Source of the DNA: Streptomyces thermolilacinus SPC6
GTDB lineage: Bacteria > Actinomycetota > Actinomycetes > Streptomycetales > Streptomycetaceae
Reading direction: 5' to 3'
Assembly: GCF_000478605.2 (NCBI RefSeq)
Contig: NZ_ASHX02000001.1
Coordinates: 3,511,895-3,575,894 of the forward strand
DNA: 64,000 bases
Shown: positions 30,895-38,500 of the stretch, piece after piece
How the letters are laid out: each line of letters starts with the position of its first letter
Position numbering within the stretch: position 1 is the first letter of the stretch
Notes under the pieces: generated by a model
What the model was told of the DNA's origin: nothing
Database searches by the model: none
What the model saw: the letters and a program-made list of their open reading frames with translations, nothing else
Made by a program: the position numbers and the translations under genes

Positions 30895-31389
30895 ATGACC
30901 GTTGCGTTCTTCTCCGGAAAGGCCCGCCGGGCCGGCGTCGCTCTGGGTGCCGTCTCCGCCGGCCTGCTCGTCCTCTCCGCCTGCGGCTGGGTTAAGCCGA
31001 CGCCGATCGCGACCGTGACGGTCGGCTCCGACTCGTACAACACCGAGGCGGCCGAAAACTGCTACGACGAGAAAGGCCTGAAGGAGTCCCGCGTCCAGGA
31101 GTGCCTCAGCGCCAAGGGCGGCAAGGACGTCGAGGTCGCCGTCGACGACCGCATCCGCTTCGGCGTCGATCCGGAGATCGCCGAGAACGGCTGGACGATC
31201 TTCCTGGACGGTGAGCGCGCCGAGCCGGAGCCGTACACGAAGACGTACCGGTCGATCAGCGCCAGCTCGTTCTTCACCGCGGGCATGGGCGGCGAGCCCT
31301 CCAAGAGCGTCCGCGTGTCGATCCTGGAGACGGACTCCAAGACGAAGAAGGCCATCGGCGTCTACCGCTTCGTCCTCAAGAAGGTGTGA
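30895..31389 (+). CDS. DUF2771 lipoprotein
   Basis: 164 residues. The signal peptide ends in the lipobox LSAC with Cys30 as the lipidation site, so it is tethered to the outer face of the membrane. The mature part is a small beta-rich DUF2771 domain (NGWTIFLDGERAEPEPYTKT, RVSILETDSKTKKAIGVYRF). Its stop overlaps the GTG start of mqnB, so the two are translationally coupled; whether the lipoprotein has anything to do with menaquinone synthesis is unknown. Confidence 0.9.
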   Translation: MTVAFFSGKARRAGVALGAVSAGLLVLSACGWVKPTPIATVTVGSDSYNTEAAENCYDEKGLKESRVQECLSAKGGKDVEVAVDDRIRFGVDPEIAENGWTIFLDGERAEPEPYTKTYRSISASSFFTAGMGGEPSKSVRVSILETDSKTKKAIGVYRFVLKKV

Positions 31390-32144
31390 CCCTGCGCGTC
31401 CTGGTCGTGACCGCCGTGGCGGCGGAGGCGCACTCCGTCGCCGGCGGACTCGTCGGCTGCGCCGCCCGCTCGTCCAGGCCGCTGCCGAGCGGTCACACCG
31501 TGACGAGCCACCTCCTGGCCGGGCAGACCCTCGCCCGGCTGACCGGGTCCGCCGCGCCCGCCGTGGACGTCATGGCGGCCGGTGTCGGGCCCGCCGCGGC
31601 GGCGGTCGGCGCCGCGACGGCGCTGGCCACCGCCCCGTACCCGTACGACCTGGTGATCACCGCCGGGATCGGCGGCGGGTTCGCGCCGCGCGCCCCGCTC
31701 GGCTCGCTCGTCGTGTCCGACAGAATCGTCGCCGCCGACCTGGGCGCCGACACGCCCGACGGCTATCTGCCGGTGGAGGAGCTGGGCTTCGGCCGTTCCG
31801 TCCACACCCCGCCCGCCGCGCTGACGGCCCGCATCGTGGACGCCGTACGCGGCACGGGCCTGCCGTGCCTGGCGGCGCCCGTACTGACCGTCTCCACCGT
31901 CACCGGCACCGCCGCCCGCACCGCCGAGCTGGCCGCCCGCCACCCGCGCGCCGGGGCGGAGGCCATGGAGGGCTTCGGCGTCGCGGAGGCCGCCGCCGCG
32001 CACGGCGTACCGGCCGTCGAGATCCGCGCCGTCTCCAACACGGTCGGCCCCCGCGACCGGGCCGCGTGGCGTGTCGGGGAGGCGCTGGACGCGCTGCGCA
32101 CGGCGTTCGAACCGCTCAGTACCGGACTCTTCAGGGAGGAGTGA
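31386..32144 (+). CDS. mqnB: Futalosine hydrolase
   Basis: 252 residues. A nucleosidase-fold enzyme that splits futalosine to hypoxanthine and dehypoxanthine futalosine, a step of the futalosine pathway to menaquinone. Marks of the fold are VTAVAAEAHSV at the start, VMAAGVGPAAAAV (about 59-71), ITAGIGGGFAPRAPLGSLVV and the substrate loop EAMEGFGVAEAA (about 196-207). The GTG start overlaps the preceding stop by four bases. mqnD follows six bases later. Confidence 0.93.
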   Translation: MTLRVLVVTAVAAEAHSVAGGLVGCAARSSRPLPSGHTVTSHLLAGQTLARLTGSAAPAVDVMAAGVGPAAAAVGAATALATAPYPYDLVITAGIGGGFAPRAPLGSLVVSDRIVAADLGADTPDGYLPVEELGFGRSVHTPPAALTARIVDAVRGTGLPCLAAPVLTVSTVTGTAARTAELAARHPRAGAEAMEGFGVAEAAAAHGVPAVEIRAVSNTVGPRDRAAWRVGEALDALRTAFEPLSTGLFREE

Positions 32145-32150
32145 GGGCCA

Positions 32151-32993
32151 GTGGTGACGCGCATCGCGTACTCCCCCTGCCCGAACGACACGTTCGTCTT
32201 CCACGCGTGGGCGCACGGCCTGGTGCCGGGCGCGCCGGAGCTGGACGTCACGTTCGCCGACATCGACCTCACCAACGGCATGGCCGAGCGGGGCGAGCTG
32301 GACGTCCTGAAGGTGTCGTACGCGGCGCTGCCGTGGGTCCTGGACGAGTACGCCCTCCTGCCGTGCGGCGGGGCGCTCGGGCGGGGCTGCGGGCCGCTGG
32401 TCCTGGCCCGCGAGCCGGGGCTCGACCTGACGGGCCGGACGGTGGCGGTGCCGAGCGACCGCTCGACGGCGTACCTGCTGTTCCGGCTGTGGGCGGCGCG
32501 GACCCTGCCCGGCGGCGGGGTCGGCGAGGTCGTCGTGATGCCCTTCCACGAGATCATGCCCGCGGTGCGGGACGGGAAGGTCGACGCGGGGCTGGTGATC
32601 CACGAGGCGCGCTTCACGTACCAGGAGTACGGGCTGCACCGCCTGGCCGACATGGGCGAGCACTGGGAGGCGACGACCGGGCACCCGATCCCGCTGGGCG
32701 CGATCATCGCGAAGCGCTCGCTGGGCGCGCGGACCCTGCGGGCCCTGGCGGACGCGGCCCGCGAGTCGGTCCGCATGGCGTGGGCGGACCCGTCGGCGTC
32801 GGCGGGGTACGTACGGGCGCACGCTCAGGAGATGGCGCCGGAGGTCGCGGAGCGGCACATCGCGCTGTACGTGAACGACTTCACCGAGGACCTGGGCGCG
32901 GCGGGGTACGAGGCGGTCCACACCCTCCTGTCGGAGGCGGCCGCCCAGGGCCTGGTCCCGCGGGTCCCCCGCGAGGCCCTGTCCTTCCCCTGA
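32151..32993 (+). CDS. mqnD: 1,4-dihydroxy-6-naphthoate synthase
   Basis: 280 residues. It converts cyclic dehypoxanthine futalosine to 1,4-dihydroxy-6-naphthoate, the ring precursor of menaquinone. It has the periplasmic-binding-protein-like fold with YSPCPNDTFVFHAW at the N-terminus, LKVSYAALPWVLDEYALLPC in the middle and VDAGLVIHEARFTYQEYG carrying the catalytic His. It sits directly behind mqnB in one operon. The other pathway genes (mqnA, mqnC) are not in this window. Confidence 0.95.
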   Translation: MVTRIAYSPCPNDTFVFHAWAHGLVPGAPELDVTFADIDLTNGMAERGELDVLKVSYAALPWVLDEYALLPCGGALGRGCGPLVLAREPGLDLTGRTVAVPSDRSTAYLLFRLWAARTLPGGGVGEVVVMPFHEIMPAVRDGKVDAGLVIHEARFTYQEYGLHRLADMGEHWEATTGHPIPLGAIIAKRSLGARTLRALADAARESVRMAWADPSASAGYVRAHAQEMAPEVAERHIALYVNDFTEDLGAAGYEAVHTLLSEAAAQGLVPRVPREALSFP

Positions 32994-33129
32994 CCCCGGA
33001 AGCACCCCTCCCCCTCCCGTTCCCGGGTCCCGTTCGCGGGGCGATGCGGCACACTGGAGAGCTGGCCGCGTCCCGGAGCCGTAGGGATCGGAGCCGTGCA
33101 GGACGGGGCCGTAGGGAAAGGGTGACCGC

Positions 33130-34773
33130 GTGAACGGACCGCTGATCGTCCAGAGCGACAAGACGCTGCTGCTCGAAGTCGACCACGAGCGGGCGGACGC
33201 CTGCCGCCGCGCCATCGCGCCGTTCGCCGAGCTGGAGCGGGCGCCCGAGCACATCCACACGTACCGGGTCACGCCGCTCGGCCTGTGGAACGCGCGGGCC
33301 GCGGGCCACGACGCCGAGCAGGTCGTGGACGCGCTGGTCGAGTTCTCCAGGTACCCGGTGCCGCACGCGCTGCTGGTGGACGTCGCGGAGTCGATGGCCC
33401 GGTACGGGCGGCTCACCCTCAGCAAGCACCCCGTGCACGGGCTTGTCCTCACCAGCACCGACCGGCCCGTCCTGGAGGAGGTGCTCCGGTCGAAGCGGAT
33501 CAAGCCGCTGGTCGGTGAGCGCATCGACCCGGACACGGTCGCCGTGCACCCCTCGGAGCGCGGACAGATCAAGCAGACCCTCCTCAAGCTGGGCTGGCCC
33601 GCCGAGGACCTCGCCGGGTACGTGGACGGGGAGGCCCACCGCATCGACCTGGACGAGGCGGGCTGGGCGCTGCGCCCGTACCAGCAGCAGGCCGTCGAGG
33701 GCTTCTGGCACGGCGGGTCGGGTGTCGTGGTGCTGCCGTGCGGCGCGGGCAAGACCCTCGTCGGGGCGGGCGCCATGGCGAAGGCGAAGGCGACGACGCT
33801 GATCCTGGTCACCAACACGGTGTCGGCCCGGCAGTGGAAGCACGAGCTGGTGAAGCGGACGTCGCTCACCGAGGACGAGATCGGCGAGTACTCCGGTACG
33901 CGCAAGGAGATCCGCCCGGTCACCATCGCCACGTACCAGGTGCTGACGACCAAGCGGAAGGGCGTCTACCCGCACCTGGAGCTGTTCGACTCCCGCGACT
34001 GGGGCCTCATCGTCTACGACGAGGTGCACCTGCTGCCCGCGCCGGTGTTCAAGTTCACCGCCGACCTCCAGGCGCGGCGCCGCCTCGGCCTGACCGCGAC
34101 GCTGGTGCGGGAGGACGGCCGCGAGTCGGACGTGTTCTCGCTGATCGGCCCGAAGCGGTTCGACGCGCCGTGGAAGGAGATCGAGGCGCAGGGGTACATC
34201 GCGCCCGCCGACTGCGTGGAGGTCCGCGTGGACCTCACCGAGTCGGAGCGGCTGGCGTACGCGACGGCGGAGGCGGAGGAGAAGTACCGCTTCTGCGCGA
34301 CGACCGACACGAAGCGGCGGGTCACCGAGGCGATCGTCCGGAAGTTCGCGGGCCAGCAGATCCTGGTGATCGGCCAGTACATCGACCAGCTGGACGAGCT
34401 GGGCGAACACCTCGGGGCGCCCGTGATCAAGGGAGAGACGTCGAACGCGCAGCGGGAGAAGCTGTTCGACGCGTTCCGCAACGGCGAGATCAGCGTGCTG
34501 GTCGTGTCGAAGGTCGCGAACTTCTCCATCGACCTGCCGGAGGCGACGGTCGCGATCCAGGTGTCGGGCACGTTCGGCTCCCGCCAGGAGGAGGCGCAGC
34601 GCCTCGGCCGGGTGCTGCGCCCGAAGTCGGACGGGCACCAGGCGCACTTCTACTCGGTGGTGGCCCGCGACACGATCGACCAGGACTTCGCGGCCCACCG
34701 CCAGCGCTTCCTGGCGGAACAGGGCTACGCGTACCGCATCATGGACGCGAGCGACCTGCTGAGCGAGGCGTAA
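33130..34773 (+). CDS. XPB-type DNA helicase
   Basis: 547 residues, superfamily 2. An N-terminal XPB/Ssl2-N-like domain (1-170) precedes the helicase core: Walker A CGAGKT (Lys208), DEVH box (297-300), TATLVREDGRE with the RED motif typical of XPB, and motif VI in QEEAQRLGRVLRP. Bacterial XPB unwinds 3'-5' and is thought to act in DNA repair. The GTG start follows a GGGAAAGGG purine tract. A partner gene carrying a separate XPB-N-like/WYL protein lies 10 kb further on. Confidence 0.95.
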   Translation: MNGPLIVQSDKTLLLEVDHERADACRRAIAPFAELERAPEHIHTYRVTPLGLWNARAAGHDAEQVVDALVEFSRYPVPHALLVDVAESMARYGRLTLSKHPVHGLVLTSTDRPVLEEVLRSKRIKPLVGERIDPDTVAVHPSERGQIKQTLLKLGWPAEDLAGYVDGEAHRIDLDEAGWALRPYQQQAVEGFWHGGSGVVVLPCGAGKTLVGAGAMAKAKATTLILVTNTVSARQWKHELVKRTSLTEDEIGEYSGTRKEIRPVTIATYQVLTTKRKGVYPHLELFDSRDWGLIVYDEVHLLPAPVFKFTADLQARRRLGLTATLVREDGRESDVFSLIGPKRFDAPWKEIEAQGYIAPADCVEVRVDLTESERLAYATAEAEEKYRFCATTDTKRRVTEAIVRKFAGQQILVIGQYIDQLDELGEHLGAPVIKGETSNAQREKLFDAFRNGEISVLVVSKVANFSIDLPEATVAIQVSGTFGSRQEEAQRLGRVLRPKSDGHQAHFYSVVARDTIDQDFAAHRQRFLAEQGYAYRIMDASDLLSEA

Positions 34774-34807
34774 GCCCGACGCGGGCGGCTCGACCGCCCT
34801 GGCGGGC

Positions 34808-35008
34808 TCAGCGTCGCCTGATCCCTGCCGCGTCCGCGTCGTAGTCGCCCAGGACGGCGACGCCGAACGCCGCCGTCGCGAAGACCCGCACCGCGTGCAG
34901 CGCGCCGCCGAGCCGCGACGCGCGCGTCGCGGGCGTCGTGGCGCCGGGCGCCTGCGGGACGCGGGCGCGGGGGAAACGGGCCGTGGGGGTGAGGGGCGTT
35001 GAGTTCAT
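34808..35008 (-). CDS. Small hypothetical protein
   Basis: 66 residues. A Thr/Pro/Arg-rich start is followed by ALHAVRVFATAAFGVAVLGD, an amphipathic or weakly hydrophobic helix, and an Arg-rich end. I recall similar short streptomycete proteins with an RAVRVFAGAAFSVVVLG core, so it may be real. The ribosome site (GGAGG) is unusually close to ATG; a start 36 bases upstream is possible. Function unknown. Confidence 0.45.
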   Translation of the reverse strand: MNSTPLTPTARFPRARVPQAPGATTPATRASRLGGALHAVRVFATAAFGVAVLGDYDADAAGIRRR

Positions 35009-35225
35009 GCCTCCATGCCGGTGCCCGGAGCACCCGGCTCTCATCGCCTTGCGGACGGAACTCCCGCCGGTCCGCGTACGACTCCAGGCATACGGCGTCC
35101 CCTACGGGGCGTACGCGTCGGGTACCGGTCGGCATCCCGGACGGCGGCCGCCCCCCGGCGGGATGCCGGACGTCCTCACCGCGCCGACGGCCCCCGCCGC
35201 CCCGCCCGCGACGGCGGCGGGCCGG

Positions 35226-36050
35226 TCAGTCGGCGGGGCGGAACAGCCGGTCGCCCCTGGCGGCGAGGGCCAGGACGCCGACGTGGACGGCGGCGAGCGC
35301 CAGGAGCGCCACCACGCCCGGCGCTCCCGTCCCCGGCGACGGCTCTCTCGTCCACAGGTAGAGGGAGTACTGCGCCTCCTCCTGGAGGCGCAGCCATGCG
35401 GCCACCCACGTCTGCGGGTGCAGCGGGGTGATGCCGTCGATGCCGACAACCGGCGCGAGTACGATCACCGGCCCCAGAGCGCCGGCCATCGTCGCGACGG
35501 TCCGTCGGGTGAGGGCGGCCGCCGTGAACGCGACCGCGACGAAGAGGGCCTGAACCACCAGGGACCTGGCCACGGCCAGCGCGGCCGCCCCCCAGCCGGG
35601 GCCGTCGCTCGCGGCGAACCCCGTGACTCCGGCGGCCGTCCGTCCCGCGACGAGCAGGACGGCGGCGAGGACGACCGTGAACGCGGCCGTCAGCAGCAGG
35701 GCGACCGCCGCCTTCAGAGCGATCATCCGGGCCCGTCCCGGCCGGCTCGCCAGCAGGGACGGCCACATGCCGGACTCGCACTCGACCGCGTACAGTGCGC
35801 CGGCCAGCGCGGCGGCGAGGACGAGACCGACGAAGGTGCCGGAGTGCTGGGCCGCCGCGTACAGGGCCCCCGCCGGGTCGGCGATGTACGTGGCGGGCGC
35901 GTCGTCCCTGAAGTGCCGGTGGGCGTTCCGGTAGCCGTACAGCCCCATCCCCGCGGCCACCAGTACGGCGCCGACCGCCGTGAGGAGGACGACCGGGGAC
36001 AGGACGGCCTTGCGCAGCTCGGCGTACCAGCAACTGAGCCACCCGGTCAT
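35226..36050 (-). CDS. ABC-2 type permease, second membrane subunit
   Basis: 274 residues. Six membrane helices in the ABC-2 layout: an amphipathic lead (WYAELRKAVLSP), a helix at about 18-36, a long outer loop, then five helices. It begins inside the stop codon of the previous permease (ATGA overlap), so it is translated with it. Together with the neighbouring permease and ATPase it forms a complete exporter. Substrate inferred only from context. Confidence 0.88.
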   Translation of the reverse strand: MTGWLSCWYAELRKAVLSPVVLLTAVGAVLVAAGMGLYGYRNAHRHFRDDAPATYIADPAGALYAAAQHSGTFVGLVLAAALAGALYAVECESGMWPSLLASRPGRARMIALKAAVALLLTAAFTVVLAAVLLVAGRTAAGVTGFAASDGPGWGAAALAVARSLVVQALFVAVAFTAAALTRRTVATMAGALGPVIVLAPVVGIDGITPLHPQTWVAAWLRLQEEAQYSLYLWTREPSPGTGAPGVVALLALAAVHVGVLALAARGDRLFRPAD

Positions 36051-37021
36051 GTGACCTCGTTCCCGCGCCCGGCGGCGCGCATGATCCACCGGATCCCCAG
36101 GGCGGTGATGAGCACGGTCGGCAGGGCGCGGACAGCAAGGGGGACGGGGCTGCCGGGCTCCGGACCCCACCAGACGTTCCACAGGACGTCGCCGGGGTGG
36201 AAGGCCATCACGTCGGCGACGATGCCGCCGGGCAGCCAGCCCCACAGCCCGGCGGCGCCCGAGCCGAGCATGAGGAGGACGAGCACGGCCCCGGAGCGCG
36301 CGATCCCGCCGGCCTGGTTGCGCGCCAGGGCGGTGAGCGCGACGGCGATGACGCTCCAGACGGCTGTGACGACCAGGGCGCCGCCCCAGAGGCGCAGCCC
36401 GTGGAGCAGGTCCTCGCCCGGTGGGAGGTGGAACGCGTGGAGCGGGTAGTCCGAGCGCCCCTTCACCAGGCCGAACACGGCCACGGCCGCACCTGCGCAG
36501 CACAGGGCCGTGGCCGTGGTGAGCCACAGCGCGGTGGCCTTGGCGAGGATGTGCGTACGGGTGCGCGGGTCGGCCAGCAGGAGGTTCCCGGCGGTCCGGT
36601 TGTCGTACTCGGCGCCCATCGACTGCGCGGCGAGAAGGAGCACGACCACGAGCCCGGGGAAGGAGGCGAAGGCCTGCGCTGCCCAGCCGAAGGCGCCGGG
36701 CACGGTCTGCGCCCGGGCGGCCTCGGCGGCCTTCTCCCGTGAGTCGGCCACCCATTCCTCGGTGCTCCGCCGCTCCATCTCCCCGATTCCGCGGCAGTAT
36801 TCGGGCCCAAGCTTCGGATTGAGCTCCAGACAGCTCCGGTACGACTCGCCGCTCTCGATGTTCCGCAGATTCTTGTGGGCCTGGTTCACGTTGCCCGACC
36901 AGTAGTCCTGGGCGTAGAACGCCGTCGTCACACAGCCGACGGTCAGGATCGCGAACAGCAGGAGCGTCAACGGGCGCAGGGCGGTCTTGCGCCACTCCGC
37001 GCGCACGTGCCAGATCGTCAC
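36047..37021 (-). CDS. ABC-2 type permease, first membrane subunit
   Basis: 324 residues. It starts IWHVRAEWRKTALRPLTLLL and has one helix, a large outer loop (about 35-110) with two cysteines (RSCLELN, EYCRG), then five helices. The GTG start overlaps the TGA of the ATPase by four bases. The length and extracellular loop match ABC-2 permeases that export peptides or give self-protection. Confidence 0.88.
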   Translation of the reverse strand: MTIWHVRAEWRKTALRPLTLLLFAILTVGCVTTAFYAQDYWSGNVNQAHKNLRNIESGESYRSCLELNPKLGPEYCRGIGEMERRSTEEWVADSREKAAEAARAQTVPGAFGWAAQAFASFPGLVVVLLLAAQSMGAEYDNRTAGNLLLADPRTRTHILAKATALWLTTATALCCAGAAVAVFGLVKGRSDYPLHAFHLPPGEDLLHGLRLWGGALVVTAVWSVIAVALTALARNQAGGIARSGAVLVLLMLGSGAAGLWGWLPGGIVADVMAFHPGDVLWNVWWGPEPGSPVPLAVRALPTVLITALGIRWIMRAAGRGNEVT

Positions 37022-37761
37022 CAGGACCCCTTCTGCCCTGTGATCCGGAAGAACCAGTCCTCCAGCGACTCGGCCCCGCCCAGGCCGATCTCGTCGAGTG
37101 CCCCGCTGGCGACGACGGTGCCGCGGTCCATGACCACGACCCGGTCGCAGATCCGCTGCACCTCGTCGAGCTGGTGGCTGGAGATTAGGACGGCGGTACC
37201 GCTGTCCGCTTCCCGCCGGATCAGCTCGCGGACCATGACGACGGCGTGCGGGTCCAGCGCGTTGGTCGGTTCGTCGAGGACCAGCAGGCGCGGTTCGCGC
37301 ATCAGGGCCGCCGCGAGGGCGAGGCGCTGGCGCATTCCCTGCGAGTAGGCGCGGATGCTCTTCCGGGCCTCGCCCTCCAGGCCGACGCGTCGGAGTGCGG
37401 CGAGCGGCTCCCCCCGGTCCGGCAGGCCGGAGGAGTTCAGCAGGCTGCGCAGCTGGGCGGGCCCGGTCATCCACCGGTAGAACGCGGGCGTGTCCAGGGC
37501 GGCACCGACCTGCCGGGCGACGCCGGGTGTGTACGGCGGGTGCTCGCCCAGCACTCGCACGGACCCCGCCGTCGGCTTGACCAGCCCGCACACCATGCGC
37601 ATGAGGGTCGTCTTCCCGGCCCCGTTGGCACCGAGCAGCCCGACCACCTCACCGGGCGCCACGTCCAGTGTCACGTCCGAGACGGCGGCCTGCGAACCGT
37701 ACGTCTTGCTGACGGAGCGGCAGGCCAGCACGGCCTGCCGCTCCTCGTCGTGGAACATCAC
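37018..37761 (-). CDS. ABC transporter ATPase (BcrA/CcmA type)
   Basis: 247 residues. Walker A GANGAGKT (44-51), signature SQGMRQRLALA (about 139-149), Walker B LLVLDEPTNALD, and the switch His in LISSHQLDE. It powers the two permeases encoded directly downstream with overlapping codons. ATPases of this type drive efflux of antimicrobial peptides or antibiotics. The gene starts 12 bases after the stop of the small secreted protein. Confidence 0.93.
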   Translation of the reverse strand: MMFHDEERQAVLACRSVSKTYGSQAAVSDVTLDVAPGEVVGLLGANGAGKTTLMRMVCGLVKPTAGSVRVLGEHPPYTPGVARQVGAALDTPAFYRWMTGPAQLRSLLNSSGLPDRGEPLAALRRVGLEGEARKSIRAYSQGMRQRLALAAALMREPRLLVLDEPTNALDPHAVVMVRELIRREADSGTAVLISSHQLDEVQRICDRVVVMDRGTVVASGALDEIGLGGAESLEDWFFRITGQKGSW

Positions 37762-37773
37762 GAAATGACTGCC

Positions 37774-38199
37774 TCAGCTGGTCGTGTAGGCGGTGCGGCC
37801 AGTCAAGTCCATCGGGCAGTTACCGCCCGGCGTGAGACAGTCCGTAGGGACCGTCCAGAGCTTCCAGTAGAACTTCCCGGACGAGGTCTTGACCCAGGAC
37901 TTCGTCTGGTCTGTGAGGGAGCAGTCGAAGTACAGACTCCCGATCTTGTCATCGGGCGCCCAGGAGACATCCCGCCACAGCTCGTACGACACGGTGCCAC
38001 CCCGGCCGCCACCAGTTCGTGTGCAGGAAGTCTGCGTCTGTGTGTTCCCCCCGAGCGAATCCCAGCGGCGCGACTCACTGCCTTTGCTGAACGCGCCCGC
38101 TGTCCAGGAAAAGGAATGGCTCGCCGCTATCGCCGTGGGCGCGCCAATAGCCAAGGTTGTGATGGCGGCTCCAAGCGTTGCCGCCTTCCTCCACTTCAC
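37774..38199 (-). CDS. Small secreted protein heading the ABC operon
   Basis: 141 residues. Signal peptide: KWRKA, then the hydrophobic TLGAAITTLAIGAPTAIA, with cleavage near IAA-SHS. The mature part is about 115 residues, rich in Ser, Thr, Trp and Gly, with four Cys (TSCTRT, YFDCSL, PTDCLT, GNCPMD) that could form two disulphides. GTG at 38199 follows GGGGGGA. I do not recognise the family; it is not lactococcin 972. Its place 12 bases ahead of an ABC exporter suggests a secreted bioactive or signal protein with its transporter or immunity pump. Confidence 0.7.
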   Translation of the reverse strand: MKWRKAATLGAAITTLAIGAPTAIAASHSFSWTAGAFSKGSESRRWDSLGGNTQTQTSCTRTGGGRGGTVSYELWRDVSWAPDDKIGSLYFDCSLTDQTKSWVKTSSGKFYWKLWTVPTDCLTPGGNCPMDLTGRTAYTTS

Positions 38200-38500
38200 G
38201 AGGTAATCCCCCCCCAAATGATCTTCCGTTCGACTGCAGGCATCATGGCGCTGGCGACGACGCCGGACCAACTGGGTGATCAGTGATCGGCTGGAATACT
38301 CGCTATCGAGCTGACATGTGGCGCATTACCGTGCCCGCCCTGCGGCGGCGCCGAGGCAGGCGCCCGGAAAACCGTTCGCGCGTCCCGCCGGGCCCTCATT
38401 ACAATCTCCCGCTTGCCCGCCTCCCCGTCGGGAGTGCCGCCCTCCGGTCGGAAACCGGACGGCCCTCAACGACCACCGTTCCAGCGCCGGAGGCACCGCC
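38200..38500. other. Divergent promoter gap
   Basis: 300 bases between the small secreted protein (minus strand) and helR (plus strand). No gene is supported. I searched it by eye for the GGGGCTTGC-type half sites of the rifamycin-associated element that precede some helR genes and found none. Confidence 0.4.

Noticed and set aside
37774-38199. Lactococcin 972-type bacteriocin
   Set aside because: Secretion and ABC context fit, but the mature sequence lacks the family's WSYG/SxYxH pattern and has a different cysteine layout.
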